Shown here: positions 1-8,152 of the stretch, in pieces
Layout: every line of letters starts with the position of its first letter
Position numbering within the stretch: the stretch's first letter is position 1
NCBI GenBank assembly: GCA_036498945.1
Contig: DASYEQ010000116.1
Location: 1-64,000, forward strand
Origin: JAQGMJ01 sp036498945
Lineage (GTDB): Bacteria; Pseudomonadota; Gammaproteobacteria; Burkholderiales; JAEUOS01
Reading direction: 5' to 3'
DNA length: 64,000 bases
Notes under the pieces: generated by a model
Database searches by the model: none
What the model was told of the DNA's origin: nothing
The model's input: the letters and a program-made list of their open reading frames with translations, nothing else
Program-made: the position numbers and the translations under genes

Positions 1-145
1 GCTCGCCAACCGCAAGCGCCGCGGCGCATTGATTGCGTCGATGCGGCATAGGCTGGGCGAAATCAGCACGCGGCGACAGAATCCCGATGATAACGTCAGC
101 GCATTGCTGAAGGCTGCCCACGCGGCCGTCACTGCGTTTGACCAG
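1..145. other. Segment unrelated to the adjoining oxidoreductase gene
   Basis: To the right of 146 the minus strand encodes a recognisable FAD/FMN oxidoreductase. To the left of the EcoRI site at 146-151 its reading frame stays open, but the residues no longer fit the family. Read on the plus strand from base 2 the segment encodes an open, charged, helix-like peptide (LANRKRRGAL..., then ALLKAAHAAV), which may be an internal piece of another protein. I do not recognise that protein. The segment is either a different locus joined here or the product of a real rearrangement. Confidence 0.4.
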
Positions 146-1047
146 GAATTCGACGCATCCGACGAAGTCGGGTCACAGGCGAACACCAGCCCGGCGCTTT
201 CCGCCGTTTCCATAGCATCCTTGGTCACCACCCCGGCGCCACAGCGCATCACCGGAACTTCGACATCGAGGCCGGGCAATTTGCGCCGTTCGATCGCCGC
301 AAGCGTGGTGAGCTTCTCTGTGTTTATCACCGCGGAATTCTTGGTCAGCGGAATGGCGCCGCCCGTGTAGCCGGTGCCGCCGCCGCGCGGAATGATGGTG
401 AGCCCGAGTTCGAACAACTCGCGCGCCAGTTCGGCGCATTCGGCTTCGCTGTCCGGGTAGAGGATGACAAAGGGGTACTCGACGCGCCAGTCGGTGGCAT
501 CGGTCACGTGGGAGACGCGCGACATGCCGTCGAAGGCGATATTGTCTTTGCGCGTGATTCTGGAGAGACGCTTGACGCAGGCCTTGCGCAAGCGGTCCAT
601 TTCACCGAAATCCGCTTCGAACTCGCCCACCGCCTTTTGCGCGGCGACGATCAGCTTTTGCACCTTGTCACCGACTTCCGGCGCGCGCCCCGCCTCGGCA
701 TAGCCGGCGCGGCGCTTTTCCATTTCGTTCAGGCGGTGATGCAGCGCGCCCACCAGCATGGCGCGGCGCTTCGGGTTGTCCAGCAGGTCGTCCTGCAAAT
801 AAGGATTGCGCTGCACCACCCAGATGTCGCCCAGCACCTCGTAGAGCATGCGCGCGGAGCGCCCGGTGCGCCGCTCGCCGCGCAACTCTTCCAGCACCTG
901 CCACATTTCTTCGCCCAGCAGGCGGATCACGATCTCCCGATCGGAAAACGAGGTGTAGTTGTAGGGAATCTCGCGCAGACGCACCGGCGCCTCGGGCAGC
1001 GCGGCCTCGGGCAGGGTATCGGCGGGCGGGTGCGACAAATCAGTCAT
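146..1047 (-). pseudogene. FAD/FMN-binding oxidoreductase (DUF3683 type), N-terminal part only
   Basis: This encodes about the first 300 residues of a large flavoprotein dehydrogenase. It has the N-terminal DUF3683 region (REIPYNYTSFSDREIVIRLL) and then an FAD-binding type-4 (D-lactate/glycolate oxidase-like) domain with the nucleotide-binding glycine loop PRGGGTGYTGG at about residues 220-230. Full-length relatives have well over 1,000 residues, with a C-terminal iron-sulfur/oxidase part. The ATG at 1047 fits the known N-terminus. In relatives the segment DPTSSDAS is followed by a Cys and a glycine-rich stretch. Here, directly after DAS, the sequence changes at GAATTC (146-151) and homology ends. 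The frame remains open to base 1, so there is no stop codon, only loss of similarity. Either the gene is rearranged or the left end of the sequence is chimeric. A consensus FNR-type box lies about 60 bp upstream of the start. Confidence 0.75.
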
Positions 1048-1099
1048 GGTAGAGCCGGCGCGGCCGCGCCCCCCTTCAGGAACGGGAAAAGCGGCCATC

Positions 1100-1113
1100 T
1101 TGATATGAATCAA
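1100..1113. promoter_or_regulatory. Consensus FNR/Anr-type binding site
   Basis: The sequence TTGATatgaATCAA matches the FNR/Anr/Dnr consensus TTGAT-N4-ATCAA exactly, and the dyad extends outward to 8-bp arms (1097-1104 and 1109-1116). Its centre is about 59 bp upstream of the ATG at 1047, a spacing compatible with class II activation of the minus-strand oxidoreductase gene. I saw no clear -10 element. The sequence match is certain; the role is inferred. Confidence 0.6.
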
Positions 1114-1116
1114 GAT

Positions 1117-1396
1117 TTTACCGCAGCGCAATACGCAAAACGGGCAGCAACCCTAGGCGGGGTGCGGCTATGCGGTTTGGTCAACCAGAAAACGCCGGAA
1201 GACAATCTCGGCCTGCCGGGTCAAGCGGCAAGTTCAACCGAAACGCGGCGCTGCGGATCTGATCCACGGTGGCGCCGCCATCAATCTGCTGATTGGTACA
1301 TGCCCTGCATGAGCCAGTAACACCGCGAGTGATGCACGTACATTGCAATCCGCGGACGGAATACCCCCCGCCCGCGAAACTGATTGCGGCAACGCC
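1117..1396. other. Intergenic stretch with no recognisable feature
   Basis: Together with the FNR box this makes a 349-bp gap between the oxidoreductase start and the end of the MFS gene. I see no convincing coding sequence, strong hairpin or repeat. The open frames crossing it run antisense to neighbouring genes. Confidence 0.5.
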
Positions 1397-2734
1397 TCAG
1401 CGGGGTAGTGGCTGCCCCTTGGTCTCCGGCAGGAAGGGCGCCGCCGCGATACCCAGGATGTAGACCAGCGACAGCACCATCGCCGCCGCGCCGAAGCCGC
1501 CGAACCCGGCGATCATGCCGCCCGCCACCAGCGGCCCCAAAAAGGCGATGAAGCGCGGTGCGTTGAAGGCGAAAGCCAGCGCGGTGGCGCGCATGCGCGT
1601 GGGGTAGAGTTCGGGCAGCCAGACCGGCATCCAGGTGTATTGGCCGTTGCTGAAGATCGCGCTGACGAAAGCCAACAGCAGCAGAATATGCACGTCGGTG
1701 GTGGTGTAAAACAGCACCGGTGTGGTCACCCAGGCGATCACGAAAAAGGCAATGGTGACCGGCTTGCGGCCGAAGGCATCCGCCAGGAAACCCAGCGCAA
1801 CGTAACCGGTGATCGAGCCCGCCGTATAGGCCATGCCGGCGTAGCTGGCCCATTGCGCAGGCGCCATGCCCTGCTTGGCGGCGATGGAGGCGATGAACGG
1901 CGGCACCCAGGTCGAGATGCTCCAGAAGCCGACCGTGGTGGCCAGCGACATCAGGAAGACGAGGATGGTGCGGGTGCGCACGGTGGGGTCGGAGAACAGG
2001 TCGGCCAGGGTGAACTTGGCGAGCTGGCTTTCTTCCGTTGACAGGCTGCTGCCGCTGCGCTTGCGCTCCTGCACCTCGTCGCGCCTGGCCTTGACCGCTT
2101 CCCACAGCGTCGATTCAGGAATCGCGCGGCGGATCCACAAGGTCAGCAGGGCCGGCGCCACGCCCAGCCAGTACATGTAGCGCCAGGCGTCGGCGCCCAG
2201 CGGGGCGATCACCAGCCACGCCAGCGAGGCGATGAAAAAGCCCAGGCCCAGGCCGCATTGCATCAGGCCTGCGCCCTTGCCGCGCGCGCGGTCGGGCCAC
2301 AGCTCGGCCATCATCGAACTGCCGGTGGCCCATTCGGAGCCGACCGCGATACCCACCAGGAAGCGCAACACGGCAAGCGACCAGAAATTCCACGCCAGGG
2401 CGGACAAGCCGGTCAGCACCGAGTAGGCGAGGATGCCGATGATCATCATGCGCTTGCGCCCGATGTAGTCGGCCGCGATGCCGCCCAGCATCCCGCCGAT
2501 GCCCCAGCCCAGCAGGTTCACCGCGATGATGGCGCCGATGTAAAAGGGGATGCGCGGGTATTCGGAGGGCGGGAGCAACTGGTGCATGGCCGGACCGGCG
2601 GTGAGAATCAGCGCGTAATTCTCGAAGCCGTCGAATAGCCAGCCCAGGTTGGAGGCGAGCAGTATCTGCCATTGCTTGAGGCTCAGGCTGCGATACCACG
2701 GCTCGTCGCGAGTCATTGCGAGGGTTTGCTCCAT
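1397..2734 (-). CDS. MFS transporter, metabolite:H+ symporter type
   Basis: A 445-residue inner-membrane permease of the major facilitator superfamily with about 12 hydrophobic segments. The signature loop between TM2 and TM3 is present (GGIAADYIGRKRMMI), as is the second-half copy (GFLADAFGRKPVTIAF). The overall pattern resembles the aromatic-acid/metabolite:H+ symporters. The ATG at 2734 has AAGGA upstream. It lies 136 bp downstream of the Rieske oxygenase beta gene on the same strand, so it probably imports that oxygenase's substrate or a related organic acid. The substrate cannot be read from the sequence. Confidence 0.85.
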   Translation of the reverse strand: MEQTLAMTRDEPWYRSLSLKQWQILLASNLGWLFDGFENYALILTAGPAMHQLLPPSEYPRIPFYIGAIIAVNLLGWGIGGMLGGIAADYIGRKRMMIIGILAYSVLTGLSALAWNFWSLAVLRFLVGIAVGSEWATGSSMMAELWPDRARGKGAGLMQCGLGLGFFIASLAWLVIAPLGADAWRYMYWLGVAPALLTLWIRRAIPESTLWEAVKARRDEVQERKRSGSSLSTEESQLAKFTLADLFSDPTVRTRTILVFLMSLATTVGFWSISTWVPPFIASIAAKQGMAPAQWASYAGMAYTAGSITGYVALGFLADAFGRKPVTIAFFVIAWVTTPVLFYTTTDVHILLLLAFVSAIFSNGQYTWMPVWLPELYPTRMRATALAFAFNAPRFIAFLGPLVAGGMIAGFGGFGAAAMVLSLVYILGIAAAPFLPETKGQPLPR

Positions 2735-2870
2735 GTCGTTTTCCTTGTTTTCCGCGAGGCCGGTGGCCGGGCCGCGGTACAGCCGGTTTGTCTGAAGTTG
2801 GATGTCAGCCTGCGTTCTCGTGCGCAGTTGGAAAGCAGAGGGGAAACCAGGCGGGCGTCGGCGCCCGTTC

Positions 2871-3344
2871 TCAGAGCGGATAGATGATCGAGTTGCGGAT
2901 CAATTCACTGTCGAACACGCACAGGCGCGACTTGATTCTCAGGCCGTCGCCGGTGCGCTGCAGGGTGTCGATGTAGCGCCCGGCGCTCGAAATCTGGCTG
3001 AACTGGTCGCGCTTGGTGCGCACCACCAGGTAGTTCGCCTCGACGCGCAGCAGGTCTCCCTCGTCGGCAATCACGCGTGGCGCGGAGAGGATGTGGCGCT
3101 GGTAGTAGGGATCGTGATACAGCGTTTCGCGCACCGCGTAGATGCGGTCCGTCAGCATGCCGCGCCCCTCCAGCCAGAGGATCGACAGCGGCAGCTTGCG
3201 GTCGAAATTCTCCCGTGCCTGGATGCGGTAGACGCCGTCCTCGGTGAAAAAGCTCGGCCACTCTTCCAGCCGGCCCTCGTCCAGGCAGGCGGCGTATTCG
3301 GCGTTGAAAGCGGTGGCCTCGAACAGGGCTTGAAAATCGGCCAC
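2871..3344 (-). CDS. Aromatic-ring-hydroxylating dioxygenase, beta subunit
   Basis: A 157-residue protein of the SnoaL/NTF2-like fold typical of small (beta) subunits of Rieske non-heme iron oxygenases, which are structural and have no cofactor. It has the usual acidic N-terminal helix (EYAACLDEGRLEEWPSFFTE) and the conserved HILSAPRV and RYIDTLQ segments. The start is GTG at 3344, only 3 bp after the stop of the alpha-subunit gene, so the two are translationally linked. No ferredoxin or reductase gene follows. Confidence 0.85.
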   Translation of the reverse strand: MADFQALFEATAFNAEYAACLDEGRLEEWPSFFTEDGVYRIQARENFDRKLPLSILWLEGRGMLTDRIYAVRETLYHDPYYQRHILSAPRVIADEGDLLRVEANYLVVRTKRDQFSQISSAGRYIDTLQRTGDGLRIKSRLCVFDSELIRNSIIYPL

Positions 3345-3347
3345 GCT

Positions 3348-4622
3348 TCAGATCTCCATCAGTTTGCGCCAGTAGGCATACATGCCGCGGATCGCGTTCT
3401 CGGTGATGGTGTGTTTGGACTCGCTCCAGTCGCGGCCACCCTGCTCGGCAATGGCCTCATGGCCGGTCATCTGCCGCACCTGGTGGAACGACTCCTGGCA
3501 GAACTCCAGCACCTCGCCGTCGTCGGCCGAGACATAGCCGGCCGGGCCGAACATGTTGGCCTGGCGCAGGCGGCGCTGTGTCATGTCGGCGTCGTCTTCC
3601 TCGAAGCCGAAGTGGGTCCAGACGAAATCGAAGGAGCCGCAATCGCGCGGGCAGATCTGCCGCACCGACATGCTGTTGGACTGCTGCTGCACGATCAGGT
3701 TGGGGAACAGGGTGAGCATCACCACGGTCGGGCCGTTCCACCATTCCTCTTTCTTGATGTCGATGATGCGTTCGTCCTGCAGCGCCATGCCTTCCTTGAA
3801 GCTGCTGATGCCGGCGGAGATGGCGCCCTTGTTCGGCTCGGCGGCCTCCCGTGTCGAGGCCATCGCGTTGTGGCGGCCGTGTGCGTCCATCACCACGCGC
3901 GATTTCTGGTCGCCGCGGATCAGGCCGAACATCAGGAACCAGGTGTGCAGGAGTCCGACGTGGTACGGGTCCTTGATGTTCTCCTGCATCAGCTTCCAGT
4001 TGCCCGGAATGTGCTGGCGATGGTGGCCGAGGATGGTCAGCTTGCGGCCGTTGAACAGGCGGTCGAAGTAGGGAATGATCTCCGGGCCGAGATAGTCTTC
4101 GAGCGGTTCGACTTCATGGTCGAAGCAGGCGAAGATCACGCCGTTGCGCACGGCGACCTTGAGCTTGGTGAGGTTGTGCTCGGCCGGATTGAAATCGGCC
4201 GGCATGCCGCCGCGCACCTCTCCATCCTTCTTCAGGCCGCGGCGAAACGGCACGCCCTTGAGGTCGCCGTTCAGGCCATAGGTCCACTGATGATAGGGGC
4301 AGAGGAATTCCTTGACGTTCCCCGAGCGCTCGCGGCAGAACTGCGCGCCGCGGTGGGCACAGATGTTTTCCACCGCGGTGACACTGCTGTCCTCGTTGCG
4401 CGCCAGGATGATGGAGCGCTCGCCCACTTGCGTGCGCTTGAAGTCGCCGGGGTTCGGCAACTCCGCTTCCAGGCCGACGAAGCTCCAGTGCCTGCCGTAG
4501 AAGATGCGCTGCAGTTCGCGCTGGTAGACCGTCTCGTTGGTGTAGGCCCAGAAGGGAATGCGGCTCGAGCCGTCGTTATCCCACGCCGGGATTTCCGGCT
4601 GTTGAAGCACCTCTTGCGACAT
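3348..4622 (-). CDS. Aromatic-ring-hydroxylating dioxygenase, alpha subunit (Rieske)
   Basis: A 424-residue catalytic subunit of a Rieske non-heme iron oxygenase, which hydroxylates an aromatic acid using O2 and electrons from a separate reductase. The [2Fe-2S] ligands are C88-x-H90 and C108-x2-H111. The mononuclear iron site has the D218-x2-H221-x4-H226 pattern in KDPYHVGLLHTWF, which closely resembles anthranilate dioxygenase (AndAc) and salicylate 5-hydroxylase (NagG) large subunits. The ATG at 4622 gives a normal N-terminus; a longer upstream frame would run into the regulator promoter. It is divergent from a LysR gene 109 bp away and forms an operon with the beta subunit. The exact substrate is unknown; a benzoate- or salicylate-like acid is the best guess. 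Confidence 0.88.
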   Translation of the reverse strand: MSQEVLQQPEIPAWDNDGSSRIPFWAYTNETVYQRELQRIFYGRHWSFVGLEAELPNPGDFKRTQVGERSIILARNEDSSVTAVENICAHRGAQFCRERSGNVKEFLCPYHQWTYGLNGDLKGVPFRRGLKKDGEVRGGMPADFNPAEHNLTKLKVAVRNGVIFACFDHEVEPLEDYLGPEIIPYFDRLFNGRKLTILGHHRQHIPGNWKLMQENIKDPYHVGLLHTWFLMFGLIRGDQKSRVVMDAHGRHNAMASTREAAEPNKGAISAGISSFKEGMALQDERIIDIKKEEWWNGPTVVMLTLFPNLIVQQQSNSMSVRQICPRDCGSFDFVWTHFGFEEDDADMTQRRLRQANMFGPAGYVSADDGEVLEFCQESFHQVRQMTGHEAIAEQGGRDWSESKHTITENAIRGMYAYWRKLMEI

Positions 4623-4697
4623 CCTTGTCTCCGGCCATCGTGCTGGCGTTATGCGGCGATGATGGCCGAAGCCTATAGAGGAGTCGATAGAACGCGG

Positions 4698-4713
4698 TGA
4701 ATATGTAATATCA
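4698..4713. promoter_or_regulatory. Possible LysR-type operator between regulator and Rieske genes
   Basis: In the 109-bp divergent gap, the AT-rich sequence TGAATATGTAATATCA has TGA...TCA ends and contains a T-N11-A element, the usual LysR box pattern. The dyad is imperfect, so this is only a candidate. Confidence 0.35.
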
Positions 4714-4731
4714 TCCTGCGCAATTTCGCGT

Positions 4732-5667
4732 ATGGGCCTGCCGATGGAACTGAAGGACGTTGATCTCAACCTCCTGCTGGTCTTCAACGATCTGCTGAAG
4801 GAGCACGCAGTCTCCCGTGTCGCGCGCAATCTCGGCATGTCGCAGCCCGGCGTCTCGAACGCGCTCAACCGCCTGCGTCGCCTGCTCGGCGACGACCTGT
4901 TCCTGCGCACCGGCCGCGGAATGGAGCCGACGCCGTTCGCCCAGCGCCTGGCCGAGCCGGTGGCGCACGCGCTGGCGCTGATCCACGATTCGCTGAACAC
5001 GCAAATGCCGTTCGAGCCGGCCACGGCAACGCGCAATTTCACCATCGCCATGACCGACATCGGCGAAATCGATTTCCTGCCGCGCATGATGGACGAGATG
5101 AACCGCCAGGCGCCTTACGTGACCGTCAGCACAGTGCGCAAGAGCAGCGAGAACCTGCGCGAGGAACTCGAAACCGGCCAGGTCGACCTGGCGGTGGGCT
5201 ACATCCCGGATCTGAAGACCGGCATTTTCCAGCGGCGCCTCGCGGTGAGCCAGTACGTCTGCCTGTTTCGCCGCGGCCATCCGCTGGACAAGGAGCGCAT
5301 CAGCCGCGAGGAATTCGCCGCTGCGCAGCACCTGGCCGTGGTGTTCGCCGGCACCGGCCACATCCTCGCCGACCAGGAACTGGAGCGCGCGGGCGTCAGG
5401 CGCAACATCCGGCTGCGGGTGCCCCATTTCGCCGCGGTCGGGCAGATTCTGCATGAGACCGACATGATCGCCACCATGCCCAAGCGCCTGGTGATGCGCC
5501 TCATCAGCCCCTTCGACCTTGCCTGGGTGGCCCTGCCCTACAAGCTGTCGCAGATTCCGCTCAACCTGTTCTGGTCGGCGAAATACCAGCACGACCCGGC
5601 CAACCGCTGGCTGCGCACCCTGATGTTCGACACCTGTCACGAACCTTCGTCAAGGGCCGCGGCCTGA
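4732..5667 (+). CDS. LysR-family transcriptional regulator
   Basis: About 307-311 residues. The N-terminal winged helix-turn-helix lies in the first 60 residues (DLNLLLVFNDLLKEHAVSRV, then MSQPGVSNALNRLR), followed by a periplasmic-binding-protein-like effector domain. It resembles the NahR/NodD-like branch that responds to aromatic compounds. Two ATGs are in frame, 4732 and 4744; the second starts MELKDVDLN, the usual N-terminus for this family. It is divergent from the Rieske oxygenase genes, so it probably controls them. Confidence 0.87.
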   Translation: MGLPMELKDVDLNLLLVFNDLLKEHAVSRVARNLGMSQPGVSNALNRLRRLLGDDLFLRTGRGMEPTPFAQRLAEPVAHALALIHDSLNTQMPFEPATATRNFTIAMTDIGEIDFLPRMMDEMNRQAPYVTVSTVRKSSENLREELETGQVDLAVGYIPDLKTGIFQRRLAVSQYVCLFRRGHPLDKERISREEFAAAQHLAVVFAGTGHILADQELERAGVRRNIRLRVPHFAAVGQILHETDMIATMPKRLVMRLISPFDLAWVALPYKLSQIPLNLFWSAKYQHDPANRWLRTLMFDTCHEPSSRAAA

Positions 5668-5728
5668 GGCGCCGGTCAGCCGAAGGTAAACGCATAGGCC
5701 TGCACGCGGGGGGCGAGAAAGCGGATTC

Positions 5729-5754
5729 CGAAGGTGCGCCTTCGCAGACTCTTT
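5729..5754 (+). terminator. Weak hairpin between convergent genes
   Basis: CGAAGG-tgcg-CCTTCG (5729-5744) is followed by CAGACTCTTTT. It sits between the convergent ends of the LysR gene and the ModA-like gene. The U tract is poor, so this is a tentative terminator. Confidence 0.3.
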
Positions 5755-5808
5755 TGCCCTTACCGGCCCGTGCTCAGCCGCGGAAATGACCCCGGGGACC
5801 CTGCGCGA

Positions 5809-6531
5809 CTATCGGGCCGGCGATGACGCCTCGGCCTCGAAACCCGCCTTGACGAATTGCGCGCGTGCCGCCGGCGTGCTCAAATGCGCCAGCAATTGCA
5901 GCGCGGCCGGGGGCGCGTCCGCGACGGCCGCCATGGCGTAAGTCGAGATCAACTGATGCTCATCGGGCAAGGCGCCCGCCAACTGCAGGTCGTCGCGCGC
6001 CAGGATGATGCTGGTCTGCAGCGCGCCGATCTCGGCGCGGCCGGCGGCCACCGCCTCCGCCACCTTGAGCCCCATCGGCTCCAGCACCGTTTTCGGCACG
6101 ATCTCTTCGGTGATGCCGAGGCGATCCAGGACATCCGCCATGTGCAGGCCGCTGGTGTCGCCATTGCGCGGGTCGCCGTAGGCGAAGCTTTTGGCCTGCA
6201 GCAGCGCGTTGCGCAAGTCCGCGGTCGAACCGACCTGGATCGGCGCCGCGCCGCGCGCCTGCGCGATGGCGAAACGCACCGAGCCGACGACCTCGATCGA
6301 ACCCGGGACGACCGCTCCCGTCTGCGCGAGTTTTTTCAAGGCGCCGAGCGCCAGCACCAGCACGTCGGCCTCTTCGCCTTGTTGCAACCGCTCGACCAGG
6401 GCGCCGACCGGGCCAAGCGTGAATTCGACGGCGTGCCCGGATTGCCGCTCGAATTCCTGATGCAGGTTGCCGAGCGCCGAGCGGGCGGCGCCGGCGCAAA
6501 ACACTTTCAGCGGAGCCTTCGGAGAAGTCAT
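5809..6531 (-). CDS. ModA-like periplasmic-binding-fold protein without signal peptide
   Basis: A 240-residue protein with the bacterial extracellular solute-binding (ModA/molybdate) fold: an N-terminal beta strand then CAGAARSALG, EEADVLVLA, YGDPRNGDTSG at about residues 115-125, and AEIGALQTS. Typical ModA proteins begin with an export signal. This one starts MTSPKAPLKV with no hydrophobic stretch, so it is probably cytoplasmic. The ATG at 6531 follows the OsmC stop codon by 8 bp, while the longer frame overlaps that gene and adds only an arginine-rich, low-complexity leader. It is the last gene of the GntR-controlled operon. Cytosolic ModA-like proteins of this kind are of uncertain function; binding of a small anion or acid is a guess. 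Confidence 0.75.
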   Translation of the reverse strand: MTSPKAPLKVFCAGAARSALGNLHQEFERQSGHAVEFTLGPVGALVERLQQGEEADVLVLALGALKKLAQTGAVVPGSIEVVGSVRFAIAQARGAAPIQVGSTADLRNALLQAKSFAYGDPRNGDTSGLHMADVLDRLGITEEIVPKTVLEPMGLKVAEAVAAGRAEIGALQTSIILARDDLQLAGALPDEHQLISTYAMAAVADAPPAALQLLAHLSTPAARAQFVKAGFEAEASSPAR

Positions 6532-6539
6532 TGCCGCAC

Positions 6540-7121
6540 CTATGCGCCTTTGACCAGACGGGCAACGTCTTCGTCGCGGTGCCATTCGCGCTCGATCACC
6601 GTGCCGTCGCCGATCTGCAGGTATTCCTTCACCAGCGTGGCGCGGCGCAGCGTGGCGTAGACCGGGCAGCGCAGCGCGGTCATGTCAGCCATCTCGCATA
6701 CCTGGGCAGCCGTCATGCCGTCGCCGGCCACCTTCATGTAGACGTGCAACTCCAGCATCCCGGAATACATTTCGCCCAGGTATTCGCCGCGCCAGTTGAA
6801 TACCGACTCGGTTTCGATCTCCAGCTGGCTCAGGGTAACTCCCTCCAGCGCGGCCCAGCGCAGGCACCACATCTGCTGGCAATGGGCCAGGCCGCCCAGC
6901 AGGTAATCCATCGGCCGCGCATATTCGGCGGCGCCGCCGGCGTCGATGGCGGCATCGCCGCGGAAGACGAACTTGCCGGCCGTCGTTTCGCCTTGCAGGT
7001 TCTTCACGACCTTCAGCTTGACGCGCGGCTTGCGCACCGGCTCCTTGCGGCCGTCGCGCACGCCCTCGGCGGCGCGGGTGATGCTTTCCTTGATCTGGAC
7101 GAAATTGACGTCGAGGCTCAT
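6540..7121 (-). CDS. OsmC-family protein
   Basis: A 193-residue OsmC/Ohr-like protein. Family members reduce organic or fatty-acid hydroperoxides with two cysteines. Two candidate redox cysteines occur at the family positions: C81 in GGLAHCQQMWC and C152 in TALRCPVYATLR. The ATG at 7121 starts MSLDVNFVQIKE. It lies between a Bug-protein gene (17 bp upstream) and the ModA-like gene, inside a catabolic operon, so it may detoxify a reactive by-product or act as a hydrolase-like enzyme there. Confidence 0.8.
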   Translation of the reverse strand: MSLDVNFVQIKESITRAAEGVRDGRKEPVRKPRVKLKVVKNLQGETTAGKFVFRGDAAIDAGGAAEYARPMDYLLGGLAHCQQMWCLRWAALEGVTLSQLEIETESVFNWRGEYLGEMYSGMLELHVYMKVAGDGMTAAQVCEMADMTALRCPVYATLRRATLVKEYLQIGDGTVIEREWHRDEDVARLVKGA

Positions 7122-7138
7122 GTCGGTTTTTCTCGGGT

Positions 7139-8107
7139 TCAGTTGACGCGTTCGCTGGCCGGCACCACCGCCGCCCACTTGGTGATTTCGGACTTGATCA
7201 GGGCACCGAATTCCTCCGGCGTGCTGCCGACCACTTCCGAGCCGTCGCTTTGCAGGTACTTGCTGACTTCCGGCGAGCGCACCACCTGCACCAGTTCGGC
7301 ATTCAGCCGGTCGATGATGGCTTTCGGCGTCTTGGCGGGCGCGAGCACACCATACCACTGCGAGGCCTCGAAGCCCGGCACGCCGGCTTCCGAGATGGTC
7401 GGCAGTTCGGGGAAGGCGGGCGAGCGCTTGGCGCCGGTCGTAGCCAGCCCGCGCAGGCGGCCCGACTTGATGTGCGGCAGCAGCGTCAGCGCCGGCGAGA
7501 GCATCAGGTCGACCTCTCCGGCGAGCAGGCCCGTCACCGCGGGGCCGGAGCCCTTGTAGGGTACGTGGACCATTTTCACGCCGGCCATCTGGTCGAACAG
7601 GGCGCCGGCCACGTGCGAGGTGGTGCCGCTGCCGGCAGAGGCGTAGTTGAGCTTGCCTGGTTCGCTCTTGGCCAGCGCGATCAGGTCCTTGACCGACTTG
7701 ACGTTCAGCTTGGGATAGACGGCGAGGATGTTCGGCGTTTTCGCCAGGAGCGTGATCGGCGCGAAGTCTTTCACCGGGTCATAGGGCAGCTTCTTGTACA
7801 GGCTGACGTTGACCGCCATGGCGGCGGCGCCCATGACGATGGTGTAGCCGTCGGGCTCGGCATGCGCGGCGATCTCCGTACCGATGTTGCCGGCGGCGCC
7901 GCCGTGGTTGTCGATCACCACCGGCTGGCCGAGGCGCTTGGCGAGCGGAACGCCAACCGCACGGGCCATGGCGTCCACGCCGCCGCCAGCGGTGTAGGGA
8001 ACGACGAAGCGGATCGGGCGGCCAGGATATGGGGAGTCCGCCTGGGCGGTGGGCGCGGCCAGCAGGGCCGCGGCGGCGAGCAAGGCGCCGGCTGATCGTT
8101 GGCTCAT
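7139..8107 (-). CDS. Bug-family TTT substrate-binding protein
   Basis: A 322-residue periplasmic protein with a signal peptide (MSQRSAGALLAAAALLAAP, cleavage near TAQA-DS). The Bug (TctC) landmarks are PGRPIRFVVPYTAGGG, the EPDGYT loop, YKKLPYDP.KDF and HVPYKGSG. These proteins capture carboxylates for TctAB membrane partners, or act as sensors. No tctA or tctB gene is nearby. It is the sixth gene of the GntR-controlled operon. Confidence 0.88.
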   Translation of the reverse strand: MSQRSAGALLAAAALLAAPTAQADSPYPGRPIRFVVPYTAGGGVDAMARAVGVPLAKRLGQPVVIDNHGGAAGNIGTEIAAHAEPDGYTIVMGAAAMAVNVSLYKKLPYDPVKDFAPITLLAKTPNILAVYPKLNVKSVKDLIALAKSEPGKLNYASAGSGTTSHVAGALFDQMAGVKMVHVPYKGSGPAVTGLLAGEVDLMLSPALTLLPHIKSGRLRGLATTGAKRSPAFPELPTISEAGVPGFEASQWYGVLAPAKTPKAIIDRLNAELVQVVRSPEVSKYLQSDGSEVVGSTPEEFGALIKSEITKWAAVVPASERVN

Positions 8108-8152
8108 GAAATTCCTTTTTTCAATCGGATGAGGTCGGTATTCGCCGCAGCC

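Noticed and set aside
2802..4700. 632-codon plus-strand open frame across the Rieske genes
   Set aside because: It lies antisense to two proteins with intact cofactor motifs and has the His/Ala/Val/Gln-rich composition typical of shadow frames in GC-rich DNA.
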